Part shown: positions 1 through 11,119 of the stretch, one piece after another | Layout of the letters: the number at the start of each line of letters is the position of its first letter | Numbering within the stretch: the first letter of the stretch is position 1 | Translations under genes and position numbers: made by a program | The notes under the pieces: model-generated | Database searches by the model: none | Seen by the model: the letters and a program-made list of their open reading frames with translations, nothing else | What the model was told of the DNA's origin: nothing | Assembly (NCBI GenBank): GCA_030549495.1 | Contig: JAUIRK010000845.1 | Span: 62,001 to 126,000 of the forward strand | Reading direction: 5' to 3' | Length of the DNA: 64,000 nucleotides | From: Nectonema munidae | Lineage: Eukaryota; Nematomorpha; Nectonematoida; Nectonematidae

Positions 1-341
1 ATTTCACAAACAAGGTTGTACCCTTTTAACTAGTAAGCAGAAAACTTTTTACCCACAACGCGCAGTAATATTATTTTACATTTAATTTTGAAAAATTAAA
101 ATTGATCATTTTTAAAAATTTTTAAATTGCTATAAAAATAAAAAAAACTAAATACTGTTTTAAAACATATCTAGAAAAAACCTTTTAATATTATATATAT
201 ATCCATTTTTCACGGCTTCAAAGTCAGGAATTTGGTCATAGAAATCATAACTTAACTGAAACATATCACATATTTAGATATGGCATATAATGAAATTTGG
301 TAGATTAATGATTCGTATTCATCAATTATGTGCTTTTATGA

Positions 342-476
342 CAGTGATTCCCAAAGTGGGTGCTAGCGTCCACAAAGGGCGTTTTGAAATTCATTATAAA
401 TTTTGGATATCAAAAAAGTTAAAGTTCTCTCCCCAGTATTTGCAAGTGACTAAAATATTTTGCTTTCTTTGAGTAA
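342..476 (+). mobile_element. hAT-type terminus, solitary
   Basis: The run CAGTGATTCCCAAAGTGGG at the start is the classic 5' terminal motif of hAT DNA transposons. No matching inverted end lies close by, and no 8-bp target duplication was found, so this is read as a solo or truncated end. It could be the far left end of the hAT at 7190-9560, but the right end there (CAACC instead of CAAAG type) belongs to a different subtype. Confidence 0.35.
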
Positions 477-1919
477 TATTTTTAAAAATGAAAGAAAGTG
501 TACAGATGATGTAAGAGGGAGATATGGGAAATGAGTTGAGTAACGTCAAATCAAACATTTATATTCGCAACATAAGTCCTGAAATCAAGGATCACATGTA
601 AATTTATGCATTTTTTATCCCGAAAGAAAATATATTTTACAAGTAAGGCGATTTCCTTGAAGTGATGTCTTCTAATAAGGGGTGTCAGGACAAAATCCCC
701 TGAAATTTAGATTATCTTAGAGGTATTGCATTTAACTTAGGCTTTTAAACACATCTCTAGTCTTTTGATAAATATTTTAGCATTTTGAAATTAACTCAAA
801 TATATTAATAGATTACTCAATTAACATAGAAATGAATGAGATCTGTTGCAATTGAGCAATGTTTTTATCGCCTACACATTGAACTAACAAAGAATAAGTT
901 TTAAGATTTTTTAGAAAGTTTTCACTTTCTTTCAAATCTCAGTACCAGACTGATGAAGCTTATTTTCGTTATAAAATGCATTTATGTTTAATTTTTATCG
1001 TGGGAAAAAAAGCGCTAGTTTCAAATACTTCTCGTGTGTTTCAAAAAAATAGATGCTAATATACTATCGACCTTGTAATCTTGAATAATGTTTTCAATTT
1101 CAAAAAATACAAAACAAATAAGACCCTCATTTGCACATGAATAGAAGTATTTATAGATACAAAGAACATTTAAAAACTTACCCGTATAGCGAGTGGACTT
1201 TGAGAATTTCCTTCTTCCTCACTCAATGAGAATTCTGAAGTAACTAAGTATAAAAAACGAACAGATGAATCTCATCTTCTGAAGAAGTGAATCTCATGTA
1301 AAAATTTATGAAATTATTTAGAAGCAAATTTTTTTATGAAGCAGATATCTAATATTTTGCAAAACTTGAAAAAACGTTAATAAAATATAATTGGCATATG
1401 GGGGCTGTTTCCTCTTGAATCATTTCAAGATAAATAAATTTTGTGTACGCAAAAAGTTGCGTCTCATCCTAATAAACTAAGAGTTTGTTTTGAAAGCAAC
1501 GCTCCAACTTATGCAATCGTGTTCAAGACGAATAAGACGAAGTGTTCCTTAACCAATATTTGTCTTCGGGCCAATTGTGGGTTAGGTGGTGTTCATATTA
1601 ATTTTCGTGACCCATCCAAATTTTGTGTAGTGGATGCCTCAACACTCAAAATTGAGCGTTTAATCACTATTTCACAGTGTTTTTATTTTAATTTAACCAG
1701 CTCTGACTTCTATATGTATATGTTGTGGTAAAAATGAGAATCTGATATGATCAACATCTCTACCAAAACAAAAAATAGTCAAATTTAAATTTATTTTATT
1801 TTATCAATTATGAAAGAATCTTCAATGTTTCACATAAAAAGAAAATATTCATGTGCCTTTTGTGGAATTCTTCATGCAGGAACAAGAAAAAATATTAGAA
1901 ATTAATGAGTGTTTTAATG
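477..1919. other. AT-rich intergenic DNA, no gene recognised
   Basis: No recognisable protein or RNA gene. The longest open frame, 96 codons at 1441-1731 on the plus strand, contains several Cys codons but matches no family I can name and lacks a codon pattern distinct from its surroundings. Confidence 0.5.
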
Positions 1920-2683
1920 GTGCTAGGAAAACGCTCTCTCATAAAACTTGTTCTTGGAAAACCCCCTTCTCAGAAAAATCGTTCTAACAAAACGACATCT
2001 TTTATCGACTACTATTACAGCTCACTGAAACTAACCAATCAAATTACTAAACTAACTAACCAATCAAATTACTAAGCAACTAACCATTGTTATAATAATT
2101 AATAACGTATAGTTTATTTTCCCTTGTGTCCTTAGTTGTTATACAAAGGCATTATTTTATTTTTTCATAAAATAATGTCAACATTTTAATGAAGAAAATC
2201 TCAGTCGTGATATGTTTCTGTTTAATGAAGTAATGTTGATGCCTCCCTTTGAATTCGAACAAAATGGGCAGTGCTGCCTTTTTCAAAGTTTAATATAAAT
2301 GTGCCGAAAACGGTAAGTTTTTTGACCAATAAAATGTCTTCTTATCCTTCTCTATCTTTATTTTTAATTCCTATTTTCATCTTCAACTTATGACCTGTAC
2401 CTTTTTAATAAATATGAAATTGTTTTGTTTGGTGTTTCAATGTTTATGGGTTTTGAGGAGACTAATCAATCCGAATTTTGCTTAAAACCTTACTTCACAT
2501 ATTAAAAGATGAAAGGTAATAAATTTTACTCTTCAACTGAGAGACCCAGTTTTCCGAGAACAATTTTTCTGAGACCACTTTTTCTTATTATTTTTCTACA
2601 TAATCCTGTTTTTAGACTTTATCTTTAATATGAATCTGAGAGAGAGTATTCGAAAACCAGATCTTTTGAGATCTTCCTAGCAC
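1920..2683. mobile_element. MITE-like element with GTGCTAGGAA ends
   Basis: The left end reads GTGCTAGGAA and the right end reads TTCCTAGCAC, its exact inverse. Inside both ends lie paired motifs (CTCTCT, GTTCTTGGAAAAC on the left; GAGAACAATTTTTCTGAGA and GAGAGAGT on the right), so the inverted homology extends irregularly for about 80 bp. No coding capacity was seen. No clear target duplication was found, so the superfamily is unassigned; hAT or Mutator-like are both possible. Confidence 0.5.
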
Positions 2684-3082
2684 TTCTTTTTCAGTGCACA
2701 AAACGTGGAAAAATATAGGAGCCAAGCGGATACCACGTTAAAATGCTTCTTCACTTTGCCTTCAACAAAACTTACTCCATATTCAGGTATAATATCAATT
2801 TGTTTTAAAAAGAGGACGCACACACTCCTTTATTGAAATGCTATCAAAACGGGTAGGCTTTGAATTGTTTTTTCCAAATTTTTTGTTTCTTGCCCCCAAA
2901 ATAGAAAGGCTTTCAACTAAATATTAAGATTGCCTCATTTTTACAAGATGCATAATTTAGAGGACATGTACTCAGATCATTTTTATCATTTTTAAGGAAT
3001 CCCTCTTTATTCATCCTATAAAAGGAAAAGTTTTATTTTTAGCAGATGATTTGAGATTATTATAGATGTTTCCTCGAGAAGC

Positions 3083-3756
3083 AGAGTTGTGAAAATAACG
3101 ATGTTTTTGTTAATTCTTCGTTATCGTTAACTGATTATTTTTTACATTAACTAAAAAAATAACGAAGAGTATTTTTGAAGGCGTGTGTTCGTTTTATTTC
3201 GTTAGTCTTCGTTAATTGGTTTTTATTACGAGTTCTTTTAAAAAAGTCTTACTGCGTAGGTATAAATAATGATCAAGTGAGAAGAGAAAAATTAGGGCAA
3301 GATATATTTCGAAAATTTTTGTGTTTTGCGAATTAATTTCTAAAAATTTTCAAATTTTTTATTTTTTTACTGAAAAATTTAAATATTTCAAAGTTAGGTT
3401 TATATGTAGGTAGAAAAATAAGATTTTTTTATAGAAATTTTCCTACATAAATATAAAGCATATTTCAAAGTTATTTTACACTTTTGTAGTTTTGATATCT
3501 GTTAAATATCTGTATAATTTTTTGTGACAAAATCGAGTTAATCTTATAAAAAAAATTTTTTTTTTAATGATAGAAAAATTGTGAAGTTAACGACAACGTT
3601 AACGAAACGTAGTGGAATTATAGTTGGTAGTGTGCTTGCTTACATACAGCTTAGAGTTAAAATAACGATATTTTGGTTAATTTTTCGTTGTGTTTAGTAA
3701 CTTTTTTACATTAACGACAAAAAAGTGCTTTAAAAGCAGTAACGATACAACTCCAT
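3083..3756. mobile_element. Non-autonomous element with GAGTTGT ends and AACG-rich subtermini
   Basis: The left end starts CAGAGTTGTGAAAATAACGA and the right end finishes AGTAACGATACAACTCC, its imperfect inverse. Both subterminal regions carry many copies of the short motif TTAACGA/TCGTTAA, a layout known from hAT elements where the transposase binds subterminal repeats. No open frame of note. Borders are accurate to perhaps 10 bp. Confidence 0.45.
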
Positions 3757-4311
3757 CAAAAAGGATTCCTTGAAAAAGGGTCTTACGTGCATATATGCTA
3801 AATAAGAAAAGCACGAGTTGGAAATATTTCATTTTAAATTAAAAATAGATATATGTACTAATTTTTCGATAATGTTGTGTGCATATATATACACACACAC
3901 AAACGGACATGAATGGATGGAATAAATTAATTTTTTTGTCATCACTTCATCATTTTTGAATCAAGGCTAATTGGATTTACGTGAGTCCTTCTAATTGGAA
4001 TTATGCGAGAAGCTTGAGAATTCGTCTTAAATGTCATTACTATTTCCATACATTTGAAACTAAATCACAAACTAGTCACGTGCATTTTGGGGAGGGAAAT
4101 GTGATTAATGAATGTTACGTGGAAATTTTGTGATTGCGCGACCTCAAATTTTAGGTGTAGTGCCAAGGTGATTTTCGTGGTAGCAAAGTATGATTGGTTG
4201 CATCTCTCATCGGATTGCAAAAGCCACCTTTTAATAGTGAGTGACGAACAGCACAAACTTTTTACATGCGGGTCAGTTTTTCGCTCTTCCAATGTCTTGA
4301 ACCGTAACTGA

Positions 4312-4431
4312 CCAGAAAAATCAGTCGATATTTATTAAAAGGCAGAAGATTCATATACAAAACTATTTGAAAAAGCAGACGAAGGTAACATTGTTTATGT
4401 ATCATATATGATACACTGGTCACGAAAATGA
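4312..4431 (+). mobile_element. Diverged copy of the 129-bp piggyBac-like MITE
   Basis: This stretch aligns along its length with the 129-bp TTAA-flanked MITE at 36869-36997: GACCA near the left end, GCAGA and ATATTCAAAA-like blocks, then TTGAAAAAGCAGACGAAG in the middle and GATACACTGGTCACGAAAATG at the right. The CCCATTT end bases and the TTAA target sites are no longer recognisable, so it is an older copy. Confidence 0.45.
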
Positions 4432-5233
4432 TGGCCTCGGTTCATGACCTGTTTGACAGGCAAATGACAACACGCACTTTTTCTTTGCTAAAATGAGTCT
4501 TACCAAACACATAGAATCTTTGAAGCCAATCAAGTTATTTTCCAATATTTATAACCAGGATATTGATGAAATCAATCACAAGTTGTAAAAGCTTGTTTTT
4601 TTTATTTCGGAGTCACAAATTTAATTTGATGATTTTTAGTTTAAAATTTTAATATTGACGCATCGATGTAAAGCGAAATCTTGGATGAATACGGGGCTTG
4701 CGCAGGAATTCCATTGCTTACAAGCAGAGATACGGAGCAGTGCAATGATTCTACGAGAAAACGCTTGCAAATACAAAAAGCACACGTTTGAGTGAAGCGT
4801 AGATGATGGTGATTGACGCAAGTAAACACCAATAATAAACTAAGTTAGTAATTACCTAATGTAACAAAATATTAACAAGAAAATTTATTGATGGCAATCG
4901 TGGATCTCCAAAAGATGCCAGACACCAACTCTGAGTTAGGATTGGAAGCCCTTTCCAAAAGGCTCATTCCCACTAGTGGGGAATGGTGATGTTGCTAAGT
5001 GGGGAATTCCATCGGTTTGTGTCGCCTATTTAAAATTTCCGACCAAATATGAAAGTAACTATAGCATCACACTGAGCATTTCCAATATGCCAAACATAAA
5101 AAAATCACTTCTCCATCCATATCTTGGAACACACACACATTCAGCAATGAGCCCAGTCTTGCATATAAGTTGGCTTTCTTGCTTTCTTATTCACAATCTA
5201 CTTATTGCTAACACATTGAGTGAGCCTTAGTTA
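4432..5233. other. Intergenic DNA, nothing recognised
   Basis: Overlapping short open frames occur on both strands (4636-4832 minus, 4976-5230 plus), but none has a recognisable domain or splice-site support. Confidence 0.4.
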
Positions 5234-5241
5234 GTTATTAG

Positions 5242-6473
5242 TAATAACGAGGAAAAATTTACCCAAAAAATTGGAAAAAATTGACTTTTACTCAGAGAAA
5301 AATTGATTTTATTGACTTTTTAAAGTTTCATTGAATTGAACAACTATGAACACTTTAGAGAAAGTATTGAAAATTATTTCAAAGAATCCATGACTTTGTA
5401 ATACAACAACATATAATTAATCGCATTTTCTGATTTAAAATTCGATCATTTTCTAGCAGTTTTTCCAGTTTAGAAAAAGATCTTTCTACTTATAAAGTTA
5501 AAACTTGACAATTTTGAAATTTGGGATAACTACTGCGAGAGATTTGAGAGTTTTCCATATTCATGATTTTATTGATTTCATTTTATTTTAATCTATTTTC
5601 AAGATAACTTCGTCTTAAATGAAATAATGTTGAAACAAGTAAAGACATCTTCGACTGAAAAAGTCTCTATGCCGACTTTTTCCGACTAAATCAATGAATC
5701 GTGAATATTCTCTAATTATTATTGTTAGCAAGTTTTGACACAGATTTTCTTTTTTTAACAATTTCTTGATATTTGGCAATAAAATTCCATCATCTTCATC
5801 ATTAATTTCTTCACTGCTGGAAGATTTTAATGAAAATATTTTGCTGCTTGCAACCAATTTGTCAATTTCGTTACAATTGAAACTGAAGTGTTGCCGATAT
5901 TTTTGAAAAGAGAACGAAATCTATTACTATATAAGAGAAGAAAAGAAATGTGAAAATCTATTACTAATTTTGAATGATTTAATTCCGGTAATCTACAATT
6001 TTGCAGGATAACTTAACTTCTAAAGTAAACTTGTGTAAAAGATGTGAAAAACATGAAATGATAAAAAAGTTAGGGAATGAAATTCCCTAACTTCTGCAGC
6101 GGATATATCGTATGTAACCGCGTTTGTCAACAAAAAAATTTGTCTTACAAAAAACTTTTTCATGTTTAACCTCAGTCAAGCAAATTTACAGTAAAACCTT
6201 TTATTAGATGAAAAAAGCCCAACTATTGTGGAAGTGTTGATATAAAGAAGAAATCTTGTATGTATCGCTTATAACAATTTTAGGCACATTGAATCAAAAA
6301 GTGTTAAATATAAAAATTGACTTTATTGACCTAAACTCGAAAAATTGACTTTAATTGACTTAAAAATTTGAAATTAGTTCAAAAATTTTTAGACTAAACA
6401 AGTAAAGATCTTCTTCAAAGAGTTTTTGCTAAACCGAAATAAAAGTGGACTTTATTGACTTTTACTCGCCCTG
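5242..6473 (-). mobile_element. Non-autonomous hAT derivative, same family as the element at 33415
   Basis: The right end reads GACTTTTACTCGCCCTG, the inverse of the CAGGGC(A/G)AG terminus of the hAT at 33415-35721. The left end is weathered (AACGAGGAAAAATT). It is flanked by GTTATTAG on the left and GTTATTAC on the right, a 7-of-8 match to the 8-bp duplication hAT elements make. On the minus strand near 5400-5485 it encodes VERSFSKLEKLLENDR, the hAT C-terminal dimerisation motif, very close to VERSFSKLKKLLEKDR in the larger element. A further minus-strand open frame at 5615-5857 is probably more of the same decayed transposase. Multiple copies of GTCAATTTT/AAAATTGAC line both inner flanks. 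The CAGTAAAACCTTTT motif at 6188 may be a small pogo-type insertion. Confidence 0.65.
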
Positions 6474-6719
6474 GTTATTACTTTATTCATTCGCTTCCCC
6501 CCATCACTGACATATTTCATCATTTTGCTTATCTATCAAGCATTTCTTTTGCTTTTAATCAAGTTTTTTCCTTTGCATTTAAATTTAAGTAAGCAATTCT
6601 CTTTGTTTTACGATTTGCCTCACTTTAACATTTTTAAACTTATTATGCTCACGCCAAAAATTTTTGAAAAAAATTATTTTATTTTATGTATTTTTATCAA
6701 AGGTGGTAAAAACGCTTAA

Positions 6720-7110
6720 TTTATTTTTAATAGTTAATTTTTTTTATATATTAACGATTAATTGATAGTTAATTTCGATTAAATCAAAACATCAGTACAT
6801 TTGCGAACCAATTTATTTAACAAAATATCTTCCATTTGGAAATTAGATTTAAGGAGTGTACGTTTTCTCTTATAAACGTTGGCAGCATCTTCAATATTAT
6901 CTTCATCTAACAATTTTAAACCAAAATGATTATGTAATTTGCCAGAGAAGTAGTCTTTCATATCTATTAATTTTTTTTCTTTAGCCACTATTATATTTAT
7001 TGAGATAGTCCCCAAAATAAAATTTAATCTGAATAATTAAAGGAAACTTTAATCGTTAAAATAAATTAACGATTAATCGATCAATTAGTGCTTAAATTTC
7101 ACGGCCCTAA
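6720..7110. repeat. Inverted TTAACGATTAAT repeat pair, possible MITE
   Basis: TTAACGATTAATTGATAG near 6751 and TTAACGATTAATCGATCAA near 7066 bracket a segment that includes a 78-codon minus-strand open frame (6779-7015; DYFSGKLHNHFGLKLLDED). The inner protein is not recognised. CACGGCCCTAAT at about 7099 resembles the end of hAT-type MITEs. Read as a probable small transposon, family unknown. Confidence 0.3.
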
Positions 7111-7189
7111 TTTTTATTAAAATTTTTGATGTATGAGAATATATGTAATGAGATCCATGAGCTTGATTATTATTAGATAAAGTATTATA

Positions 7190-9560
7190 AAATTTTTAAT
7201 TGTTGTCTATTTCATCTCTATTAACTTTTTTCATTATTTATTTTATCTTTTCCATCACTTTCAAATATTAATAAATAAAAACGATTAATTTTCCTATTTG
7301 ATAGAGACGAATAAAGAAAAAAAAGAATTTATGAGTGAGAATAATAAAAGTAGGGTGAAGCATGAACAAATCAGAGCTAAAAGAAAATATGACAACAAGT
7401 ACATATACTACGTTTCACGTTTGTTGAAGGACGCAATGGACAGTTGCCTCAGTACGTTATTTGCCACAAAACGCTCAGTAATGATTCAATGAAGCCTCAT
7501 CAACTGAAATGCATCTCCCCAATGTACACCCTGAGCTTGCAAAAGCAAACTGTTTGAAGAAAATGAAGATGGCCCATGACGGAAAATTTCAAACTGAGTC
7601 AAGAGCAATCGTGCACTCATCGTATGCCGTTTCTCTTCTGGTAGCAAAGGCAAAGAAACCAAATAGCATCGCAGAGACGCGCATAAAGCCGTGCCTCATC
7701 TCATGTGCTGATATTTTGCTTGGCGAATCTGCAGTAGCGAAGGAGAAACAAATTTGTCTATCCAACGATACCGTTAAGTCACGCATTTTTGATATGTCGT
7801 CCAATATCAAGTTACAACTCTTGGCAAGAGTGAAAGCGTCTCCTGTCTTTGCTATCCCAATTAGATGAGTCTGTGGATGTGGCGAATTTGTCTCAACTAA
7901 TTGTCTTTCTTCGTTACGTCTTCAATCAAAACATCGAAGAAGACTTATTATTTTGCCGCTCACTAGAAACAACAACTCAAGCTGTCGATGTCATGCAGCT
8001 TCTTAACGATTTTTTTTGAAAAGGAAGGATTGGACTGGGACAAACTTGTCCATGTTTGCACAGATGGAGCTCCTGTTATGTTGGGTGTGAGGTCTGGATT
8101 TGCGCAACTAGTGAAGCAAAAAAATCCTACACTCTATTATACATCGAGAAGCGCGTGTGTCAAGAACAATGACTCAACCACTTAAAGAAACACTGCGGCT
8201 ATTAGGATTGTAAATTATGTTAAAGCAAGCGCTCTCAACTCTTGACTGTTTCGACGGTTGGGCCAGGATTTGGAATCCGACTACAAAGGACTCTTGTTTC
8301 AAACTTCTGTGCATTGGCTGTCAAAAGGCGATATGTTGAGTAGGCGCTTGTGCATTTGCTCCCTGAAGTGACACAGTTCTTGGAAGAAAGAAATAAAGAA
8401 GATTTAAAAACTATTGTTTCTGATAAGGAATTCCAGTACAGGCTGGCATTTTTCGCAGATATGTTTAGTCACCTGAATGAGCCTAATCGAAAGCTACAGG
8501 GACCGGATTGCAATATAATTGGGCATCAAGACAAAGTAAACGCTTTCGTCTCGAAACTTGATCTTTGGCGAGGAAAGTTTGAAACTGGCCGTAATGCAAC
8601 GTTTTTTCCAACGTTGGCTCGAATCAGTGAACCTGCAGGTGGCGTCAGCGACGTATTTAAAAACAACATCGTCATTTACCTCAACAGGCTTCTGGACGAG
8701 TTTATTCGCTATTTCTCTGACTTCAAGATCAATAACGCAATACTCGAGCTAACAAGAGATCCATTCTGTTTCCAAGTTAATAACTTTCCAGAAGAAGCGG
8801 AGAACGTCATAGAACAGTTTCTTGATTTGATAAATCACTCATCAGCAAAAGCTTTTTTTGCAAACAAAAATCTAAACGCATTCTGGGCTACCATGTATGA
8901 CTTGTATCCTCGCGTTGCTTTGTCCGCTCTCACACTTCTAGTTGCATTTCCTTCGACGTTTTTCAAGCATGATTCAAATCAAAACAAAATCGCGAAACCG
9001 CCTGATTGATCTTGAATCTGATTTGCGCTGCGCGATTTCAAAAATCAAGCCAAATATTGAGGCACTGGTCAATGCAAAACAAATGCAGAAATCGCATTGA
9101 AACCGATGGTGTTGCATTTTTTCATTTTATTTTGCTAATAAATTGTGAAAAAATCTAATTGATATATATTTTATAATTATGAGAAATGCCTCATCTTTTT
9201 AATACAGGGGTCTTAAATTTAAATTTATTGCTTTGATACTATATTCATGATGACGTTTGCTTAAAAAAAATAATCTCCAAATAGTTTTTAATTTAATACA
9301 AATAATATATCATACAAAAATATGTTTATAAGAAAGATAACTTTCATACTATGTTTCATAAAAAAATTTTTTTTAAAGAAATAAATTTAGTATATAAACA
9401 AAATTTTGAGCTTGTAAAATGACACAAAAAAGCAACATGTATATTTACCCACTAAACACGGAATAGGTTAAAATTAATTTTTTTAGTGAACTGTGGTGGA
9501 AAATTGAGAGTTCGCTCACTTAAAAATGGGGAATTGTAGAAAAAAGGTTGAGAACCACTG
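7190..9560 (+). mobile_element. Decayed hAT transposon with ZBED5-like transposase
   Basis: The coding part runs from about ATG 7331 to TGA 9100 and is spread over several frames. In order it shows SRVKHEQIRAKRKYDNKY; a BED-type zinc finger (ICHKTLSNDSMKPHQLK with NVHPELAKA, near 7450-7560); the catalytic-core region QLDESVDVANLSQLIVFLRY (7859-7920) and CTDGAPVMLG (about 8057-8090); the insertion-domain region around 8350-9009; and the C-terminal motif SRNRLIDLESDLRCAISKI ending in ALVNAKQMQKSH. This order and these motifs are those of the ZBED5/FAM200-type hAT transposases found across animals. At least four frame changes or stops separate the pieces, so it is dead. The right end GGTTGAGAACCACTG at 9546-9560 is a hAT terminus. 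The left end was not found; homology with the fragment at 32690-32905 shows the element reaches left at least to about 7190. Confidence 0.75.
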
Positions 9561-10066
9561 TATTAGTGTCATCTTCAGGATGTTTGTGTTATATATGCTG
9601 TGTTGCCATGTGATGTGTTGTAGACAATGTCAATTTACAGAAATTGTGGCTTCAGGTAGTATACATCGTGAATTTTGTGATGTAGAATGTGGTTGAATGA
9701 TTTAAGGTCCAGTATGATTGATGGTGATGGGATGAATGAGGTCAATGTGGCACTGTTGAATATTTACATATAACATCGTGATGTTACACCCAACTAAGTA
9801 AAATATTTTAGCCAAAAAAATCATAGAATTTTTACTTACTATAAAAGATAAGGTCAATCTCAAACTTTTTTGCCAGAGACAAGCTTTTGTATGAGATATT
9901 ATACTGATGATGTGTGAAGTAAGGTAAAAGGTATTTTTTGTTGTGTTGTCTACCACGTTCACCGTTTATAAATGACACGCGTTTTAAAAAAACGTTGAAA
10001 GACAGAGATTCAATGGACAAAAACGCCAAGAATTTTGACTAAATTATGAAATTGGACTTAACTCAG
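9561..10066. other. Intergenic DNA, nothing recognised
   Basis: Contains two overlapping minus-strand open frames of 65 and 86 codons without recognisable motifs. No repeat structure seen. Confidence 0.4.
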
Positions 10067-10290
10067 GGGTTCCCAATGGATGAGTCGTGACCCATTGTAG
10101 GTAGCAAGGCTTTACTAGAAGAGTCATCCAATCTTGTTAGAAAAGACTTGCGATGATACTAATTTCTGATTAAATATTAACATTTATAAACTTAAGCACT
10201 TTTGATCATGCGTTTTCTTACATCTATAATTTTGTTGGTTCCCAGCTGATTTGTGCGAAATGAAAGAGGTAGTTTGTTAGAAGAGTTTAT
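10067..10290 (+). mobile_element. hAT-type terminus
   Basis: CAGGGGTTCCCAATGGATGA followed by GTCGTGACCCATTGTAGGTA and GCAAGGC has the typical start of a hAT MITE, where the TIR is followed by a short palindromic GTGACCCATTG block. The other end could not be located, so the length is a guess. Confidence 0.35.
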
Positions 10291-10429
10291 CATAATTAAC
10301 TTGTTTTTGTCTATTAGGAGTTGCTAACGTTACAAATATTTCTGGGTTATGATCAGTATTCCTTAATTATTCAATTAGTATATCAATGAATATACTTGAA
10401 CATTTACACCAAAAAATTAATTGTACAAA

Positions 10430-11110
10430 ATTGGCTAAATTATACCCCTTCAAATTTTATAACCTTTCCTAAAATCGCTAGCTGCATCTTTTGATTCCTA
10501 TTCCATGGTAGTCGAATCACCATTTCATGTCAAAAACTGTCCATCAAAATCAAAAATTAACATGTTTCAAAAAAATTTGGCATTATCTTTAGTTAACTTT
10601 ATAACTTAGGGTCTATATTAGATACCCCCTTGAAAATTTATAATTGTATACAGTTTTGAACGCATAACACTTTATATATATAATTTTTTCAATAATCATG
10701 GCTACTTTTTAGAAAATGTCGATCAAAATTTTAATTGATGAGAAATATATCTAATAAAATATTCCTTCAAATTTTGCAAAAAATATATGTTTTTATACTA
10801 AATCGATGAATGTGTTTTCATTTGTGGACTCTGGTTTTTGTATTATTTTATCTGACAGTGTGAAGTTTACAAAACTATCTCCAAAAATATTCACTCTAAT
10901 TTTACATGAAATATAAGTTTATATATAAAATCAGCAATGCTAGTTTCATTTTTGGACTCAGTTTTCGCATCTACAGTTTGGAAATATCTGAAAGCTTCAA
11001 TCAAATTTGCGGTTTGGATCTAAAAACTGTCTCCAAAAATATTTTCAAAATTTTAAATAAAATACCTCTGTTTATAAGTTATATATCGGTTATATTGTAC
11101 AAATATAATT
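10430..11110 (+). repeat. Array of ~150-bp interspersed repeat (copy 1)
   Basis: The block AACTGTCTCCAAAAATATT recurs at about 10872 (AACTATCTCC variant) and 11026, each followed by AATTTTACATGAAATATA-type sequence, GTTTATA and a GGACTCAG block. The same units make up 57780-58460 in the same orientation and 60690-61640 in the opposite one. The left flank (about 10440-10560, with CTAAAATCGCTAGCTGCATC and CTGTCCATCAAAATCAAAAA) reappears inverted at 35735-35920, so these are parts of one element family with tandem internal units. Confidence 0.6.
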
Positions 11111-11119
11111 TTTAATATA

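Noticed and set aside
1441-1731. 96-codon Cys-containing plus-strand open frame
   Set aside because: No recognised motif, signal peptide or splice context; left as anonymous DNA.
3894-3902. Short CA run and other simple repeats (for example ATT near 24178, C run at 14552-14567)
   Set aside because: Ordinary microsatellites or homopolymers; the C runs may be mis-sized but carry no other signal.
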